A stretch of DNA of 64,000 bases from Mycoplana dimorpha (GTDB taxonomy: Bacteria; Pseudomonadota; Alphaproteobacteria; Rhizobiales; Rhizobiaceae). Numbering within the stretch: position 1 is the first letter of the stretch; every line of letters begins with the position of its first letter. The position numbers and the translations under genes were made by a program. A model generated the notes under the pieces. That model saw nothing but the letters and a program-made list of their open reading frames with translations. It searched no databases and was not told the DNA's origin. Positions 62,343-64,000 of the stretch are shown here, in pieces. The stretch spans positions 372,001 to 436,000 of the forward strand of contig NZ_PZZZ01000001.1 in NCBI RefSeq assembly GCF_003046475.1, given 5' to 3'.

Positions 62343-63422
62343 ATGGACAGGCCAGATCACATCGAAAGTCTCGACGGGCTGCGCGGATTTGCGGCCGCCG
62401 TCGTTCTCGTCTCGCACATCACGCTGGTCTTTCCCGAACTGGGACCGCTGCCCTGGCTCGACATCGGTACCGAGGCGGTCGGCCTGTTCTTCGCCCTCAG
62501 CGGCTTTCTCATGGCCTATCTCTACGGCAGCCGCCCAGTAACGCGCGAGACCGTGCTCGATTTTCTCGTCAGCCGATTTGCGCGCATCTATCCGGTCTAT
62601 CTTGCCGCCGTCTGCGTGGTGGCGTTGCTCTCGGTGGTGCCGCCGCTCGCCTATCCGCAGCCGATTGCCGGACTGCCGGATTTCCTGCTTCACGTGGTTC
62701 TCCTTGGAAAAAGCGGGGTGTTCTGGTCGGTCCCCCCGGAGATCCAGTTCTATGTTGCCTTTCCGGTGATCTGGCTCTTTCTCAGCGATCCGCGCCGCTA
62801 CCAGGCGATCGGGTTTGCGCTTCTCGCCGTCGTTGCCGTCGTCAGCCTGCTCGGCTTTCCCGGCCCCGGCATTTTGCTGCATGCGAAGCTGCCCTATTTC
62901 CTGTTCGGCGTACTGGCAGGGCGGATCCACGTCTTCATCGCCGCCCGCCAGCCGTCCGCTGCGGTTGGAGTCATGGCAATCCTGTTGCTGGCCGTCTTCT
63001 TCGCCGCCAAATTCATCATGGCCGTTCCCCCCGAACCCTTCTGGGGGCTGCACACCGCCTTCGCCTCGGCGATGATCGTCGCGCTGGTCGCCCGCGAGCA
63101 TCCGCTGACCGCGCGCGTTTTCGCCTCGCCGCCGCTGCGCTTCCTCGGCATGACGAGCTTCTCACTTTACTTGCTGCACGTGCCGGTGATGTACCTGACG
63201 CGCGAGAGCTTGTCCGGCATGATGCCCACGCCGCTGCTGGTGGCGCTGACGCTGGTCGCCTCGATCCTCGCCGCCTGGATCGGCCATCGTGCCATCGAAG
63301 CGCCTTGCCGGCTGAAGCTGGTCGCGCTCTGGCGTGGCAGTCTGCTGCGGCAGGAAATGCTGCGCCGGCCCTTCGTGCTGTCCGGTAGGCGCGCGCCCGA
63401 CGCGAATGCCTCCCGACGCTAG
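62343..63422 (+). CDS. Acyltransferase family 3 (OafA-like) membrane protein
   Basis: A 359-residue integral membrane acyltransferase with about ten hydrophobic segments. The N-terminal motif LDGLRGFAAAVVLVSHI with the catalytic-region His, then GLFFALSGFLMAYLYGSR and SRFARIYPVYLAAV, marks the family that O-acetylates or succinylates surface sugars or lipids. There is no C-terminal SGNH domain. The start at 62343 is chosen by family alignment and weak GGGGACGG. The acceptor is unknown. Confidence 0.9.
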   Translation: MDRPDHIESLDGLRGFAAAVVLVSHITLVFPELGPLPWLDIGTEAVGLFFALSGFLMAYLYGSRPVTRETVLDFLVSRFARIYPVYLAAVCVVALLSVVPPLAYPQPIAGLPDFLLHVVLLGKSGVFWSVPPEIQFYVAFPVIWLFLSDPRRYQAIGFALLAVVAVVSLLGFPGPGILLHAKLPYFLFGVLAGRIHVFIAARQPSAAVGVMAILLLAVFFAAKFIMAVPPEPFWGLHTAFASAMIVALVAREHPLTARVFASPPLRFLGMTSFSLYLLHVPVMYLTRESLSGMMPTPLLVALTLVASILAAWIGHRAIEAPCRLKLVALWRGSLLRQEMLRRPFVLSGRRAPDANASRR

Positions 63423-63488
63423 CGTGCGGGTGTTCCGATCCGCGGCGTTATCCGCTATGCAATTCCTTCGAAAAACCGGACGACCGCG

Positions 63489-64000
63489 ATGAAGCCCCAC
63501 GAAATGATCGTTACCGGCCTGAACATCCATCCGCTCAAGAGCGGCCGGGCAATCCAGCGGTCCGCAGTGTCGGTTCGGCTCGACGGGTTTGTGGATGATC
63601 GCCGGTTCATGGTGACCGACCCGGACGGCCGGTTCATCACCCAGCGCGAATTTCCACTCCTGGCGCAGGTCGAAGCCTATCCTCGCGACGGCACGGTTCG
63701 CCTCGTGATGCACGGGCGCGAGATCGTGCCCGCCTTCGCTCCCGACCGGCGGCTGCAGGTCACCGTCTGGGACAGCAGCGTCGATGCGGCACTCGCCGAC
63801 GAAGCTGCCAATAAGGTGCTCTCCGATTGGCTCGGCCGTGACGTCCGCCTCGTTCACATGGACGAGCGCGCCAGCCGCAACGAGGGGGAAACGTGGGCCG
63901 GCCGGCCGGTACCGGTGGGGTTTGCCGATGGCTTTCCCGTCCTCATCACCACCACTGGTTCGCTCGCCGACCTCAACCGCACGCTTGTCGAAAAAGGGCA
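63489..64000 (+). CDS. MOSC domain protein, N-terminal part (cut by window end)
   Basis: The first 170 codons of a protein with a MOSC N-terminal beta-barrel (IVTGLNIHPLKSGRAIQ, DDRRFMVTDPDGRFITQR) leading into the MOSC domain (FADGFPVLITTTGSLADLNR). MOSC proteins handle molybdenum-cofactor-linked sulfur chemistry, as in YcbX and mitochondrial amidoxime reductase. The catalytic Cys region lies beyond the window. ATG 63489 is the family start. Confidence 0.88.
   Translation, partial: MKPHEMIVTGLNIHPLKSGRAIQRSAVSVRLDGFVDDRRFMVTDPDGRFITQREFPLLAQVEAYPRDGTVRLVMHGREIVPAFAPDRRLQVTVWDSSVDAALADEAANKVLSDWLGRDVRLVHMDERASRNEGETWAGRPVPVGFADGFPVLITTTGSLADLNRTLVEKG

Overview
The window looks like a chromosomal segment of an alphaproteobacterium of the family Rhizobiaceae (Ensifer, Rhizobium, Shinella or a relative). 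The reasons are: high GC; RopA-like rhizobial porins with a conserved Cys pair; a second, tail-less FtsZ; an inositol operon in the rhizobial order iolC-D-E-B with kinase-DUF2090 fusion IolC; mosaic palindromic intergenic repeats of the RIME kind; and the core block dapA-smpB-rpoZ-rsh-acpS-lepB-rnc-era. Genus assignment is inference.

Layout. 0-3.3 kb: the end of a quaternary-amine (choline/betaine-type) ABC transporter, binding protein then permease with a strong hairpin between them, then an EamA exporter divergent from an Lrp/AsnC regulator. 3.5-7.5 kb: a lipid kinase, and a divergent glutamine-synthetase-like ligase and class III aminotransferase that together suggest polyamine catabolism. 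7.6-11.2 kb: a GT39 and a GT2 glycosyltransferase, divergent from a flippase-like membrane protein broken by one extra base. 11.2-17.3 kb: AMP nucleosidase, YnfA, two unannotated secreted micropeptide genes, a GST, a Sel1-type protein with a structured leader, an aminotransferase and a PilZ protein. 17.4-24.9 kb: glutaryl-CoA dehydrogenase and the iolCDEB operon, which carries two palindromic repeat elements. 25.2-32.6 kb: tRNA-Ser(GCT), a GST, a decayed small gene, ftsZ2, and a porin locus with three full porins and one 84-residue mini-porin. 32.7-47.2 kb: hydrolase, lytic transglycosylase and the core housekeeping block. 47.3-57.7 kb: an accessory block that lies between era and recO, which are usually close together in rhizobia. 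57.9-64 kb: recO, a thioesterase, a large DUF2339 membrane protein, an acyltransferase and the start of a MOSC-domain gene.

The most interesting candidate system is at 47.3-50.7 kb. A polyamine-type periplasmic binding protein with no transporter genes overlaps by 14 bases a membrane protein carrying a periplasmic sensor, GGDEF and EAL domains. This matches the logic of the Vibrio cholerae NspS-MbaA pair, in which a transporter-less polyamine-binding protein controls c-di-GMP. A PilZ c-di-GMP receptor candidate and a putative polyamine-degradation gene pair are elsewhere in the window, so polyamine sensing could be tied to both catabolism and lifestyle control. That link is inference.

Other structures worth attention are an SD-occluding hairpin before ynfA, alternative helices before the Sel1 gene, a leaderless-looking AMP nucleosidase promoter with a palindrome in its spacer, and an operator-like palindrome over an ArsR start codon. 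All coordinates were derived by hand, so hairpin edges may be off by a base or so.
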